Shown here: piece after piece, positions 11,080 through 21,547 of the stretch
How positions within the stretch are numbered: the stretch's first letter is position 1
Layout: the number at the start of each line of letters is the position of its first letter
Source of the DNA: Ariolimax columbianus
Taxonomy: Eukaryota; Mollusca; Gastropoda; Stylommatophora; Arionidae
Length of the DNA: 64,000 nt
Assembly (NCBI GenBank): GCA_036924085.1
Contig: JAVGWX010000004.1
Span: 38,290,293 to 38,354,292, forward strand
Direction: 5' to 3'
Notes under the pieces: model-generated
What the model saw: the letters and a program-made list of their open reading frames with translations, nothing else
What the model was told of the DNA's origin: nothing
The model's database searches: none
Program-made: the position numbers and the translations under genes

Positions 11080-11350
11080 CTACTTCTCCTGCGATCATTG
11101 ATCATTTAGACTGGGACTCCGGATTCTTCAATAAAGTTTGTCGTCTTTTTCAGGGTCTCATTACCACCGTACAGTTTTTCCTCAAGGAGAGTGGGCGGGG
11201 GCCACATCCTTCTCAGATTTGAGGGCAGCGCTGAAGTACATGTGCTGCCATCATGTCTGTCAGGTTGCATCAACATAGGCTGGTGGTACCTATCTTGAAT
11301 TTGGTGTACATGTGATGTCTCATTCTGTTATGACCATTTCGGATGCAAAG
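11080..11350 (-). pseudogene. LINE-I-related 3' end relic
   Basis: The - strand reads GHNRMRHHMYTKFKIGTT, then an H-LQRCP segment and a KLYGGNETLKK-like end. This matches the post-RNase H tail of LINE-I ([16 protein letters not shown]...), but with frameshifts. It is an older relative rather than the young subfamily. Confidence 0.6.
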
Positions 11351-11419
11351 TATTAAAACCTGTTGTTTTCTGGGCAGTTGATAGTATCCATCACCTGTGC
11401 TGTGCCTGGGAGTACTTAT

Positions 11420-11540
11420 GTTTTGTTCGTTCTCAAACTCTTGTTACCAAACCCTGAAAAGGGCTTTGCAAGAAGCAGGATGTTGTCCGGAGAACAAAAT
11501 GCGTTGTGTCGTAGTTTACAGCTCAACTGTGATACAAGAG
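11420..11540 (-). mobile_element. SINE-A, 3' fragment
   Basis: Antisense SINE-A 3' end: GTTCGTTCTCAAACTCTTG, AACCCTGAAAAGGGCTTTG, GTTGTGTCGTAGTTTACAG. It is cut off where the mariner terminal repeat starts at 11545. Confidence 0.75.
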
Positions 11541-11544
11541 GCTA

Positions 11545-13081
11545 GTCATAAGTCTTTACCCTGATCATGAAGGAGTAGGAGAAGAAAGTTAAAGTTTGGC
11601 ACATATGTAGCTCATTCAATTTGTACTAGACTTGATCATCATCTTTAGACTGAGAACTGGGCATAACAGACTGAAGAGTCATCTTTACAACAAAATGAGG
11701 ATTGGGACAGATGACAGGTGCCCATGTGGGGAGCATATCATGACCATGGAATACATCCTACAAAGTTGCATGCTTACGCAGGAAAAGAGAGAACAATGCT
11801 GGCCTAGTGAGACAGAAGCTGTATGGAGATGAAACAGCCTTACAAACAACGGTGTCCTTTGTAAGAGAAACCGGAACCTTGATCTGAGGATGAATGAAGA
11901 AGAAGGAGACTTGAGAAGTATGAATTTCCCTCCTCGACCCGGTATGGTGCACGGCGCAACACACCTTATTGACCAGATCTCCTACTCTAAAAGTTTGTCA
12001 GAACAATGGAGAAATCAGAGGCCAGAACTGTGATAAAATTCTTAATGTTGCAGGGAAAAACACCTACAGAAATTCACAGGGAGATGGAACCAGTGTTTAA
12101 GGAATTCTGTCCTTTGTATGCTTCTGTAAAAAAAACTGGTGTAGGCAGTTTAAGTGTGACCGTTCTCATGTTGCTGATCTTCCAAGATCAGGAAGACCAT
12201 CCTCAGAGTGCAGCGATGACAATGCTGCAAGAGTGAAGAAAATCATTGACCAGGATAGGGAAATGGCAATTGCAGAGATATCTAGGTCAGCAAAACTGAA
12301 TGAAAGTACAGCTTTTAGAATTTTACACAACAGACTGAACATGAGAAAAGTGTGGGCCCGTTAGCTGACATGTGAACAGAAACAAGCGAGGGTTGATTGA
12401 TGTGGCAGTTGCTCAAAATGTGTCTGTCGAAAAACTGGTTGCCTACCATGGTGACGGTAGATGAGACTTGGGTTCACCATTATGACCAAGAATAAACAAT
12501 TTCCTGCATGCAGTGGAAAACCCTGGACTCACCAACACATCTCAAGCTAAGAGCACAGAAATCTGCAAGAAAAGTGATGCTGACTGTTTTTTGGGAAGTC
12601 AAAGGTGTCACATAGAAAGATTACCTGCCAATATTTTTGCAGATCTCCTTACCAAACTAAGAAAACACTGACCAGAAAACGATGGATAGCTCGCACTCAA
12701 ATTCTGCCTTTGCTTCAAGACAACGCACCCTCCCATAAAGCAAGTTTTGTGCTGCAAACAACCAACGATTTGAATATTGAAATTCTTCTACGTCCACCAT
12801 ATTCTCAGGACTTAGCTCCATCAGACATTTTTCTTTTCCCAAAACTTAAAACAACAGCTGAAAGGAAATAATTTTAATAGTAAAAAGGTGTCATACTGAT
12901 TTGTGATAACTGGTTTAGTTCGAAAAATAGTTTACTTTATTCTGAAAGCCTTTTCAAGGTCCTGCAGAGATGGCAGAAATGTATAAATTCAGGTGATGGC
13001 TACATTGAGAAATAATAAGCACTGTGCCAAATTTAAACTTTCTCCTCCTACTCCTTCATGGTCAGGGTAAAGACTTATGAC
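11545..13081 (+). mobile_element. mariner element with long inverted repeats, inactive
   Basis: Terminal inverted repeats of about 55-60 bp begin GTCATAAGTCTTTACCCTGA (11545) and end with the complement at 13081. Between them a broken transposase gene runs from 12006 to about 12870 in shifting frames. It starts EARTVIKFLMLQGKTPTEIH, has VTVDETWVHHY near 12451 (first catalytic Asp), DNAPSHKA near 12719 and LAPSDIFLFPKLK near 12812. The second and third Asp are separated by 34 residues, the D,D34D signature of mariner. Stop codons (for example after HHYDQE) and frameshifts inactivate it. A LINE-I-type fragment occupies 11636-11906; without it and one duplication the element is about 1.26 kb, normal for the family. 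Confidence 0.88.
11636..11906 (+). mobile_element. LINE-I-related 3' fragment inserted in the mariner
   Basis: It encodes [18 protein letters not shown] and RCPCGEHIMTMEYILQSC (C-C-H-C knuckle), the region after RNase H. It ends in AATGAAGAAGAAGG and is flanked by AGACTTGA at 11628-11635 and 11907-11914. Confidence 0.8.
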
Positions 13082-13109
13082 AAGCCCCTTGTAGGTGGGC
13101 ATGCCGGTA

Positions 13110-13480
13110 TTATAGCTTTCTCTTTTTCATAGTTGACCAGGTATTCTTCCTGTATGAGTTTCACTCCCTCTTTGGCTAGACTGTTGGCCTTCCCATTCTC
13201 CCTTCATGGTACAGTAAGATGGTATCCACTGAATCACTGTTTCCTGAAAACATTTTTTGGACAAGTTTCTTTTCAAATCATTCAGTTCAGAGTTCTTGTG
13301 GAATTTGAGTGTCGTTATGGCTGACTGGGCATCAGTTAGTATCACGGTTTGAGTCCTGAAATGGCTGACTATACATCAGTTAGTGTCATGATTTTCCCAA
13401 TGTTATGGTTTTTGTATTGCAGGGTACTTTCTGCTGCGGTCTAAGGGAGTTCTATTTCAGCTCTGAAATTGTTTGAGAAG
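13110..13480 (-). pseudogene. LINE-I-related RNase H relic
   Basis: The - strand encodes an NFRAEIE-like stretch, LTDAQSAITTLKFHKNSELN and VIQWIPSYCTMKGE, the RNase H region (compare [15 protein letters not shown] in the intact copy). Stops and frameshifts are present, and part of the Asp-containing segment is duplicated (near 13340 and 13390). Confidence 0.65.
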
Positions 13481-13499
13481 TTGAGTCATACAAACAGAA

Positions 13500-13725
13500 T
13501 GAGATGGCGTCAGCTAGTGGCTAAGTGACACGGATTCGCTCTCAATCACAGCACCGGCCATTACCCCGGGGAAGCAAACACTTAGAAAATGCAGGAGGAA
13601 ACAGACCGTTAGATAAAATGCATGCCGAAGTCGGATGCACTGGGTCAACAGGCACAAAATAAAAACATATTACAACACACACCACCTTGGGCATAGAGAA
13701 ATTAGGTGCACGCAAAACAAACAAT
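13500..13725 (+). mobile_element. SINE-B copy
   Basis: It has GTGGCTAAGTGACACGG, CCGGGGAAGCAAACACTTAG, GCCGAAGTCGGATGCACTGG and GTGCACGCAAAAC at the end. The B box is degraded by a deletion. Confidence 0.75.
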
Positions 13726-13789
13726 GAATTCAGAAAATATCACCTGTCTGGTTATTGAGGCAACCATAATAAAACCAGTTTTCTTCCTT

Positions 13790-13900
13790 GTATGTCATAA
13801 GAGGGGACTAAAGAAGGTTGTGCATAGGGTTGGAAATCTCACCCTGTATAAACTGTTGCTATAAATCTGCACTACAAATGACGATTCATGCTTTTCTAAA
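13790..13900 (+). repeat. Dispersed repeat, same family as 2378-2475
   Basis: TGTCATAAGAGGGGACTAAA, then GGTTGTGCATAGGGTTGG and CTGCACTACAAATGACG. Confidence 0.45.
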
Positions 13901-14099
13901 GCCTAGTTGGCGGAGCCAAATGTACCTTTAGACATAGGCCTGATCTTCAACAAGTAAAACGACGGGGGAAGTTAAGTCATGCAAACTGAATTAGTGTACA
14001 CAATATATCATACAAAACAGTGGAAATGAGTGAACCAAAACATACAACCATCCAAAATTGAAAAAAATATAACACTTTAGACATCATTTGTAGTTGCTT

Positions 14100-14475
14100 T
14101 ATTTTTAGTTTCCATTTATTTTTTTATTTTTTTACAATTGATTTGTCCTTGTTTTTGTTTATTTTAATACTTTTTTTATCAACCAATATCAGCATGTCAA
14201 TCTTAGTCAATCAATCAAAACCTTTCAGCTGCCTGTGCAGGACAGGTCTTCAACAAATACATGCCGCCAAGTTCACATCTCCTGTGCCAGCTTTGTTTTT
14301 TGTCTACCACTGACAATCTATCTGGTTCTTTCGAACAGTTCAATATTATTCATTTTATCATACCATTTCAATATCTCTATTCTGCACAGGCATTCACACA
14401 AATTGGGACTGAGAATACACACAGAAAAAACAACCAAAGATTATGAGAATAAATGCAATTAACAACAATCATATT
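14100..14475. other. AT-rich sequence without recognised features
   Basis: T-rich tracts at 14100-14180 and otherwise unremarkable sequence. The ORFs at 14235-14462 have no recognisable domain. Confidence 0.3.
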
Positions 14476-14487
14476 GTATTGGGAGAC

Positions 14488-15584
14488 GACTGACACACTG
14501 AGAGCATTTTCGTTGGGTCTAATAGGGAACGTGTGCTGGAATTAGACCCTCGAAAGACAGGTCAGTTTTACCCTAATAATGACAGGGCGGTGCTACGGTA
14601 ATCCTGCTTAATCCGAGAGGAATCGCAGGTCGCAGACATTTGGTCCGCGTATTTGGCTGATAAGCTACCATCTGAGGGATTACGGCCGAACGCCTCTAAG
14701 CCGGAATCCCGCCCTAAATCTCAGCACCACTGCGATGGGAGACTACGATATGGTTGGGACCTGGGGCTCGCGTCTCAGCCCGACCCGGTCGAGCCGCAGA
14801 AAGACGTCTCTGCCGTCCGCCGATCAAAGCGGGCGGGAAGCTGCTCGATATTCACCCCATACAGCGATGAGGTGTGAAACTACTAGTAGAAGACTTAGTT
14901 CTCGGTGGGGGTGTCGTAAGCAGTAGAGCAGCCACCTCACTGCGAACTGTTGAGACTAAACCCTTGATCATGAGATATGTCCGCACACCAAGCGAACATC
15001 TCCGTGCCATGACCAGGCTTGTCTCCTGGTTAAATGCACTCCTGCCTCGCTCTTTACCTCTGTCTGCTATCAGTCATCCCAATGAACGCAGAAGAGATGC
15101 AGGCCAGCGGACATTGTACCTCTGCCCTATTGTGACAACCCCCCAGGTGGCGGGGAATGCTAGGCGTACCATCACTGCAGATGAGCCGAGAAAATGAAAA
15201 GAGCAAGAAGATACCTCACTCACATGCACATGCTACGTTTCTGGCAGGACGTGACGATCGTGGGACACAGACACACTGGACTGCCTCTCTTCCGAGATAC
15301 TTGAAAAACTAGTACATACAGTCCATTACATCATATCATAGCATTGCCACACCCTATAGACACGAGTGGGGAAGACTCGATAGTCCTGCAAGACAACTTC
15401 CCTAAGAGAGACAACTCTGACCAAAAACAACTGCTGCCTTTCAGATAGGCTGGGGACAGCCAAAGGCTAAGGAGGGCATCCCTACAGAAACGCTTGTTGA
15501 AATCGGATGCACTGGGTCACAGGCTTAACAAAGTAACAGTGCAACGTATATCGCTGTAACCAGCGTACGAAGAAGAAGAAGAAG
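14488..15584 (+). mobile_element. Chimeric retroelement: 28S rRNA 3' end fused to a SINE-like tail
   Basis: A unit of about 1.1 kb flanked by TATTGGGAGAC at 14477-14487 and 15585-15595. From 14518 to about 14965 it matches the 3' end of metazoan 28S rRNA. The middle (14966-15440) is unassigned and could be spacer DNA transcribed beyond 28S. The end (15480-15584) has the SINE core TGAAATCGGATGCACTGGG and terminates in AGCGTACG(AAG)n, the same terminus seen in LINE-I copies. Flanking duplications plus a 3' microsatellite tail are the marks of LINE-driven retroposition of an RNA. Confidence 0.75.
14518..14965 (+). rRNA. 28S rRNA 3'-end fragment, diverged pseudogene
   Basis: TAATAGGGAACGTGTGCTGG, then CAGGTCAGTTTTACCCTA, ACGGTAATCCTGCTTAAT, GAGAGGAATCGCAGGT, CAGACATTTGGT, AAGCTACCATCTGAGGGATT and GAACGCCTCTAAGCCGGAAT, ending with GTAAGCAGTAGAGCAGCC and ACTGTTGAGACTAAACCCTT. 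This is the colinear order of the last part of 28S. About 12 nt are missing before GCTACCATCTG and many substitutions are present, so it is not a functional rRNA gene. Confidence 0.9.
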
Positions 15585-15599
15585 TATTGGGAGACACAC

Positions 15600-15770
15600 T
15601 CCTTGTTCTTCTACTGCGTTCGTTCTCAATCCCCCGCTACCAAGCCCTGAACAGGACTTTGCAAGTAGCAAGATGTAGTCCGGAGAACGGAATGCATTGT
15701 GTTGCTAGTTTAAAGCTTGACTGCGATATTTGCACCTTTTGGTCTGACACATCCGTCTTCGGCAGCAGAC
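15600..15770 (-). mobile_element. SINE-A, 5'-truncated copy
   Basis: Antisense GCGTTCGTTCTCAATCCCCC, GCAAGTAGCAAGATGTAGTC and GACACATCCGTCTTCGGCAG. It ends at the CGAAGACGGATGTGTC point that several other short SINE-A copies (37188, 46674, 56398) also start from. Confidence 0.75.
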
Positions 15771-16159
15771 ACACTCCTGTGAGATGGGGAATCATATAGA
15801 CAAAATAGGAGGTGCTGATGAAGATTTTAAAATGAGAATGCGAAAGGTGCTATCTTTGCATTGGAGAACTTACGGAAATCAAAAGCAATAAAGCCCAACA
15901 CAAAAATAAAAATCTTCAATGTAAAAAATGTTGAATTGTTCTCAAAAACAATGAAAAAGGACAGACTTTCATAAATAGGTGTCTGTAAAGAAATAGATTG
16001 AAATGGTATGATAAGATTACTAAAATAATACTAATACTAATAAGATTACACATACAGTGCAACATGACATGAGAAGAAGGTTCTGACATTAGGTATGATA
16101 CACAATATTAAACCTGCTGATAGCATTACAAGACAGTCTCTGTTCTAGAATTCCCAAGG

Positions 16160-16440
16160 CAAGAGAAGTAGTAAAGTAAAGTAACCTATAGCATTACTGC
16201 CGTAGGGGTGTGAGGTGTTAGCGATCTCACATTTCAAAGGCTCGGCAACATGAGGGCGGTAGCCATCTCCTCTCCCTCGCCGCTTTTACTTTCCGGACTG
16301 AACCGGTACCCATTTAAGGCTGGGTCGACCCGGGAGTCGTTGCGGTCTGAAAAAAACATTACCGTCTCAACTGGGGAAGGAACCCAGGACCACTCAGATG
16401 CGAAGCCAGCTCGCTAGCCACTGCGCTACGCGGCTCCCTG
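16160..16440 (-). mobile_element. SINE-E, tRNA-derived
   Basis: On the - strand, GGGAGCCGCGTAGCGCAGTG contains the A-box-like TAGCGCAGTGG, followed by TGGTCCTGGGTTCCTTCCCC (B-box position, one block diverged). The body is GC-rich compared with its surroundings. Only one copy is seen here. Confidence 0.6.
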
Positions 16441-16442
16441 GA

Positions 16443-17590
16443 AGTAGAAGTAGACTAAAACACATGATGAGTTCAAGACAACCTTACAGAAAACAGGGAA
16501 GATATAGACAGAGCTGAAATTAATGGCCTAGAACATGGGAACATGGCATTGTATCTGTTGAAGACATGTACTCCACCGGGAGCTGAACAGTCTTGATTCA
16601 TTGACCTATGTACAGTTTCCAATTCAAGTGTGACAGAAGATGACAAACTTTCTGGAACATAGGGTTGGTTTTCGGACTTAAACGTGATATAGAAGCATAT
16701 AAGCAACATGCACTTCTGATTTACCTGTTTTCTTCTGGAAAATCTTTATAATCTTTACCTGAAATTGTCATACACTGTACAAAGACGGGAAAACTCCACA
16801 GAAAAGAGAAATTAGGCTAAAACATATATAAAGAAGAGAGCTTGAGACATATATAACAGAGGTAATGAAGATGTAGATAGTGATGGAACAAACAGCTTAG
16901 GGCAGACGGTTCTGGTATGTATTTAAAGATGTATACACCACAAGGAACCGAAAGACTTTCATTGATTGGCATAGTTGATTTAAATGTAAATATGGTCAAT
17001 GGAATAGCTTGGTCAGATACACGGGAATAAATAGATTAGAAACATTATGATCTGGGAGACTGCTGTGGGTAAGCCAAATAAAATGTACGATTACAATAGC
17101 TTCCTGAGGTTCAGAATGGTATCCTGGCACGATATAAAGGATCTGTTTTTGGATCGTGTTTTAGATCATAGTCCTTCAGCATGATGACCTTGTATTTAGG
17201 CAAAATTTCTTCTATTCTTCTTGGCCCTGAAAGGGAAAAATAGTTGGTGGTTCGGTAAAAAAGTGTTTGGGGAGTTCTCACTCATGAAATGCCCTCTGTA
17301 CTACATGTATGCGTAGGACTGAACAGGATGTTATCTGCGAGGGGCAGTCATTAAGTGATAGCAATTTTATTATAAAGTGTATACAAGAGTGTGTACAACG
17401 GAAAATCTTATTTCTTGACACAAAATGGCTCTTTGACAATACTTCGTGTATGGATTGTGAGGACCGAACAGTATTCGCAATACAGCGTACAACATGACTG
17501 CCCAACTTTCGACTTGCACCGTGGAAGAACCAACGAGGCGTTATTAATTATTGGGAGTCAGAGAGTGTGATATCTTCTTAAATCTACAGA
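16443..17590. other. Unassigned sequence
   Basis: No recognisable gene or repeat family. Short ORFs on both strands (16473-16709, 16817-16999, 17278-17505) have no domain. GATGTACTCCACCGGGAGC-like and GATGTATACACCACAAGGAA-like strings near 16565 and 16930 suggest a diverged local duplication of roughly 360 bp. Confidence 0.3.
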
Positions 17591-17910
17591 AGGGATCAAG
17601 ATGCTGAGCAGCGCTTGAGCGACCCATAGCTTGGCTTCATTCGTTCTCAATCTCCCGCTACCAAACCCTGAAAGGGCTTAAGTACCAGAATGTAGTCCAG
17701 AGAACGGAATGCGTTGTGTCGTAGTTTACAGCTTGACTGCGATATTTGCACCTTTCGGTGCAACACAACCGACTTCAGCAAGCATATTTTGAGTGCCGGG
17801 TTAGCATTCATTCTTCGATCCCTTCTCCTTAGCCAGTCTGCCCTGCTGCAGCCTGTTATCCAGGATCACCGCGTGGGGGTGTAGAACGGTCTTGGCAGCT
17901 CTGGTTCGCT
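17591..17910. mobile_element. SINE-A fragments joined head to head
   Basis: A 43-nt forward SINE-A 5' end (GGGATCAAGATGCTGAGCAG) is followed at about 17634 by an antisense SINE-A body (TTCGTTCTCAATCTCCCGCT to CAGCTCTGGTTCGCTGG). It is either two insertions or a template-switch product. Confidence 0.7.
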
Positions 17911-18126
17911 GGCAACAGGCGTACCACTATTGATAAATAGACGTAGATTCCAATATGAGTCATGGCGTTGCACACATAATTGTCCATGATAACCTCGGTT
18001 ATAAGAAATTGTGTAGCAGATGGGTACCAAGGTAGTTGTCCTATTATCACAAATGTGCACGGCAGACAATTTGTCAGGACCATTTCGACCGTCATGCTCG
18101 GGAAGGAGATGTTTTCTCCATCAAAT

Positions 18127-18440
18127 TGTGACGAGGGATCAAGATGCTGAGCAGCGCATGAGCTGCATTGGTCAGCGACCCATAGCTGACTGCTAGTGTC
18201 AGGGCCAGCGAACCATAGCTGCCAAGACCCTTCTACACCTCCACGCGGTGATCCTGGATAACAGGCTGCAGCAGAGCAGACTGGCTAAGGAAAAGGGATG
18301 GAAGAGGGAATGCTAACCCGGTACTAAAAAAATGCTTGCTGAAGTCGGATGTGTTGAACCGAAAGGTGCAAATATCGCAGTCAAGCTGTAAACTACGACA
18401 AAACGCATTCCGTTCTCTGGACTACATTCTGCTACTTCTG
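18127..18440 (+). mobile_element. SINE-A, near full-length but lacking the AAG tail
   Basis: It starts GGGATCAAGATGCTGAGCAG and includes CCTCCACGCGGTGATCCTGG, TGCTGAAGTCGGATGTGTTG and AACGCATTCCGTTCTCTGG. It ends ATTCTGCTACTTCTGC. Confidence 0.8.
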
Positions 18441-18499
18441 CTTTTATACAAACACAATTCAAAATAACGGCATTGTCTTATTCGGTACAAACAACTCTG

Positions 18500-19520
18500 C
18501 GCTGTAGCGCTCTCTTATAAATAAATCATAGACAGCGAAATGCCCTATCTGGGCCTTATATATCCTGGAACAAAACCAAAGTTCAGAACCTCATTTCCGA
18601 CACGGTACCCCAGAGTATTGAGATTCAATGATACACGGCGGAGGGCACCACAGAATTCATATATCTCGACAGCATGATGTAATCTGATATGCGCAGTGGT
18701 CGTGATATTTTAAAAAATAAAAATTTTCCGTTCGCCTTATTTCTCTAATCCCAAAGGTGGTGTGCGTTGCACTGTGGTTTTTATTTTGCGCCTGTCAGCC
18801 TAGTGCATCCGACTTCAGCATGCATTTTATGTAAGGGTCTGCTTCCTCCTGCATTTTCTAAGGGTTTGCTTCCCCGAGGTAACGGCCGGTGCTGTTATGG
18901 GGAACCCAGCACCTTCTTGTTGTAAGCAGTGTCACTTAACCACTAGCCCACGCCGTCCCCTGTCATTATATGTAAAGGCGGATCGGACTAGCTGCATCTT
19001 CTATGCTCGACCTCCGACGTGTATGGAAGAACGCTAAGATTTCCATTGAAACATAAATCCGCAGCTACTAGTCTCGCGTGGTCCCAGTCCTAATTTACGG
19101 CTCCGAAACCTGAACAGTACTCTAACATGACATGTCGAGACTAGACGACTTCTACATGCCCAACCAGCGGCGTATTCTGGGCATCCGATGGCATGACTAC
19201 ATCGGCAACGTGGAGGTCTCAGCTAAAACAGGCCTTCGTCCAATCTCTGAAACACTGTATTGCAGCGTAGTTTCTTTGTTCGGTAATGTCATACCGTTCA
19301 ACCAGGAAACCATGGCCCACATGGTTCTCCATAGACCGTACCTCAGCGCCAAAGGACTTCCTCTGACCCGCAGAAGAACCACGCACAGCATACATCCCCA
19401 CACAGTATGGCTTCAGCAGATAACAGCCTCTCCCTCTGCTGTGGACAGGACCTGAAGCCGTGTCGCAAAAGCGGGACATGGATATGATTGATCGACGCAG
19501 CGGACCTTAGCGAACGTATT
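18500..19520 (+). pseudogene. LINE relic, RT C-terminal region, split by a SINE-B
   Basis: It encodes a FIYL-like string, RRIGLAASSMLDLRRVWKN, a V-VLIYGSETWTV segment and RLDDFYMPNQRRILGIRWHD. This is the post-catalytic RT region of the EN-RT LINE family also found at 58433-64000. Stops interrupt it, and a SINE-B occupies 18715-18960. Confidence 0.7.
18715..18960 (-). mobile_element. SINE-B copy inside the LINE relic
   Basis: Antisense SINE-B: CGTTCGCCTTATTTCTCTAA, AGTGCATCCGACTTCAGCAT, AGGGTTTGCTTCCCCGAGGT, then the tRNA-like head containing GTGTCACTTAACCACTAGCC. Confidence 0.82.
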
Positions 19521-19659
19521 ATTATTAATATACAATAAATGATATACAATAATATCACATTTGTTGAACAGTGTTATTGAGACATGAACAATTTTTATTT
19601 AAATATGCGTAGAGAGCCGCTACCTCTGGAGATTAAAATAGATCCACCGTACCTTCCTA

Positions 19660-19770
19660 TCATGTCATAAAAACGACTATGGAAGAATTGTGGATGGCAA
19701 ACTCATCATGATCAACACATTGTTGCAGAAATCACCACTGCAGATACACACATGAGGGGGAGTAAGAAAG
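19660..19770 (+). repeat. Dispersed repeat, same family as 2378-2475
   Basis: TGTCATAAAAACGACTATGG, GTGGATGGCAAACTCATCAT and TTGTTGCAGAAATCACCACT. Confidence 0.5.
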
Positions 19771-19844
19771 TAACCTTATTGTAGGTATATTCTGTCAATA
19801 AAATAACATTACGGTTACTTGTTGACTCATCCAAGGGGCAGAGG

Positions 19845-20125
19845 ATGCAGGAGTTAATGAACTGACATAAATTAATGACTCATAGCTGGCTGCTTGAATC
19901 TGGGTCAGACACCTATAACTGACCAAGACCCTATTCCGCCTCCAAGTATTGGCCCTGAAAACAGTCTGCAACCATGCAGTCTGGCAAAAAGATTAAGGAT
20001 CGAAAATGTAAGGCAAACCCTCTCTCAACAATGACATACTGAACTTGGATGTGGCGGGCCAAAAGGCGCAGATATTGCAGCCTCGCTGTAAATCACAACA
20101 CAACATTACAAATGTTCTTTTCAGA
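19845..20125 (+). mobile_element. SINE-A, old diverged copy
   Basis: GGATGCAGGAGTTAATGAAC, TAATGACTCATAGCTGGCTG, CCAAGTATTGGCCCTGAAAA and CCTCGCTGTAAATCACAACA. Confidence 0.6.
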
Positions 20126-20310
20126 AAAAACTCATATATACTTGTGACAGGCTTCCCTCAAGATGGCCAACTAGTGATTGCTCATTTATATGGCTGGCTA
20201 CAGAAGTTTCATTTAGCTAATGAAAGGAAATAACAATTTGTCACTGTAATTATTGCATAACATCTCAAATATGAATAGTGTCTGTGTGAAGCTTTACTAA
20301 ACACCAAGTG

Positions 20311-21115
20311 TCAGAAATGAGATATCTAAGGAAGATGGTCCAAGTAACAAGGTCCACAATTAGACAAAGCCCAGCACTTGCACGCGAGTGCATGAATCTC
20401 TCCTTTGGTGATTTGATCTCATGTCTACATAATTAAAGAATATAAGTTATGGCCTGGCTTCGTTCATTCTTAATCTCTCGCTACTAAACTCTGAAAAGGG
20501 TTTAAGTACCAGAATGCAGTCCAGAGAACGGAATGCATGTGTCATAGTTTACAGCTTGACTGCGACATTTGCACATTTTGGTCCAACACATCTGACTTCA
20601 GCAAGCATTTTTTGTGTACTGGGTTAGCATTCCCTCTTCGATCCTTTCTCCTTAGTCAGTCTGCTCTGTTGCAGCCTGTTATCCAGGATCACCGCGTGGA
20701 GGTGTAGAAGGGTCTTGGCAGCTCTGGTTTGCTGGCCCTGACGCTAGCAGTCAGCTATGGGTCGCTGACCGCTGCACCCTATGCGCTGCTCAGCTTCTTG
20801 ATTCCTGAATATAAGTTATCATGGCAGTCAATGATCCAGACCAGGAGGACGACCCAACGTCCGTTTGGAAGATAAGCCCTAGACAGTCTTTAGGAGACCA
20901 TGAACTAGACTAGAACCAGGTCAAGACGAAGGTGGCGGATAAAATAGTTTGGTGGTTTTTCTGACAAACCTCTACGCCTTAGAGTAGAAGAGAAGTGACT
21001 AAGTAAATAAGAAACTTGACTGAGCAGCTCTTCTTCTAACATCAGGTGTAGAGGTCTTATATTTTCTTGTGGCTTATAGTTTCTACAGGATGTGGTAGCT
21101 AGTCCCATGCACAAC
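20311..21115 (+). pseudogene. LINE relic, split by a SINE-A
   Basis: EMRYLRKMVQVTR-like sequence at 20315 matches EMRYLRKAVQVTRRDKIR in the LINE at 24270-27090. The part after 20820 matches that element's end (GGTTTTTCTGACAAACCTCT, GTAGAAGAGAAGTGACTAAG). The SINE-A at 20451-20806 interrupts it. Confidence 0.6.
20451..20806 (-). mobile_element. SINE-A, full-length, with duplication
   Basis: Antisense copy from GGCTTCGTTCATTCTTAATC to CAGCTTCTTGATTCC. A perfect 13-bp direct repeat GAATATAAGTTAT flanks it (20438-20450 and 20807-20819), which fixes both SINE-A ends. Confidence 0.9.
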
Positions 21116-21424
21116 CATTCTTGGTTGCCTTTTACAACATGCTTGCAGGTTACAGTGTTACTCTACTCTGCTCTTCTTTCAGGACCCAGAAACACAATGA
21201 ATGAAACACATTGTTGACATTTTCTGAAGACCTGACAAACAAAAAAGATGTGTTAGATGAAGAACAGTATGAAATATTTTGATGTAATCCTCATGTTGCT
21301 TACATTCTACTAGGTAGCCATTCTCTTCTGGTAGAAGGCGACGGGCCTCTTCCTTTGGCTCTGTAATGTTGCAAATAAGGATTAGTATTTTTAGCCAAAT
21401 TGATTAATATACATTATCTATTGT

Positions 21425-21535
21425 TCTTTTGTGTGTGTGTGTGTATATATATATGTGTGTGTGTGTATATATATATAAATATGTGTGTGTGTATATATAT
21501 ATGTGTGTGTGTGTGTATATATATATATTTTATTT
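21425..21535. repeat. GT/TA compound microsatellite
   Basis: Alternating (GT)n and (TA)n blocks repeated four times. Confidence 0.9.
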
Positions 21536-21547
21536 TTTAAAAAATTT

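Noticed and set aside
14518..14965. Functional rDNA unit
   Set aside because: Only the 3' end of 28S is present, diverged, with a 12-nt gap and between retroposition duplications.
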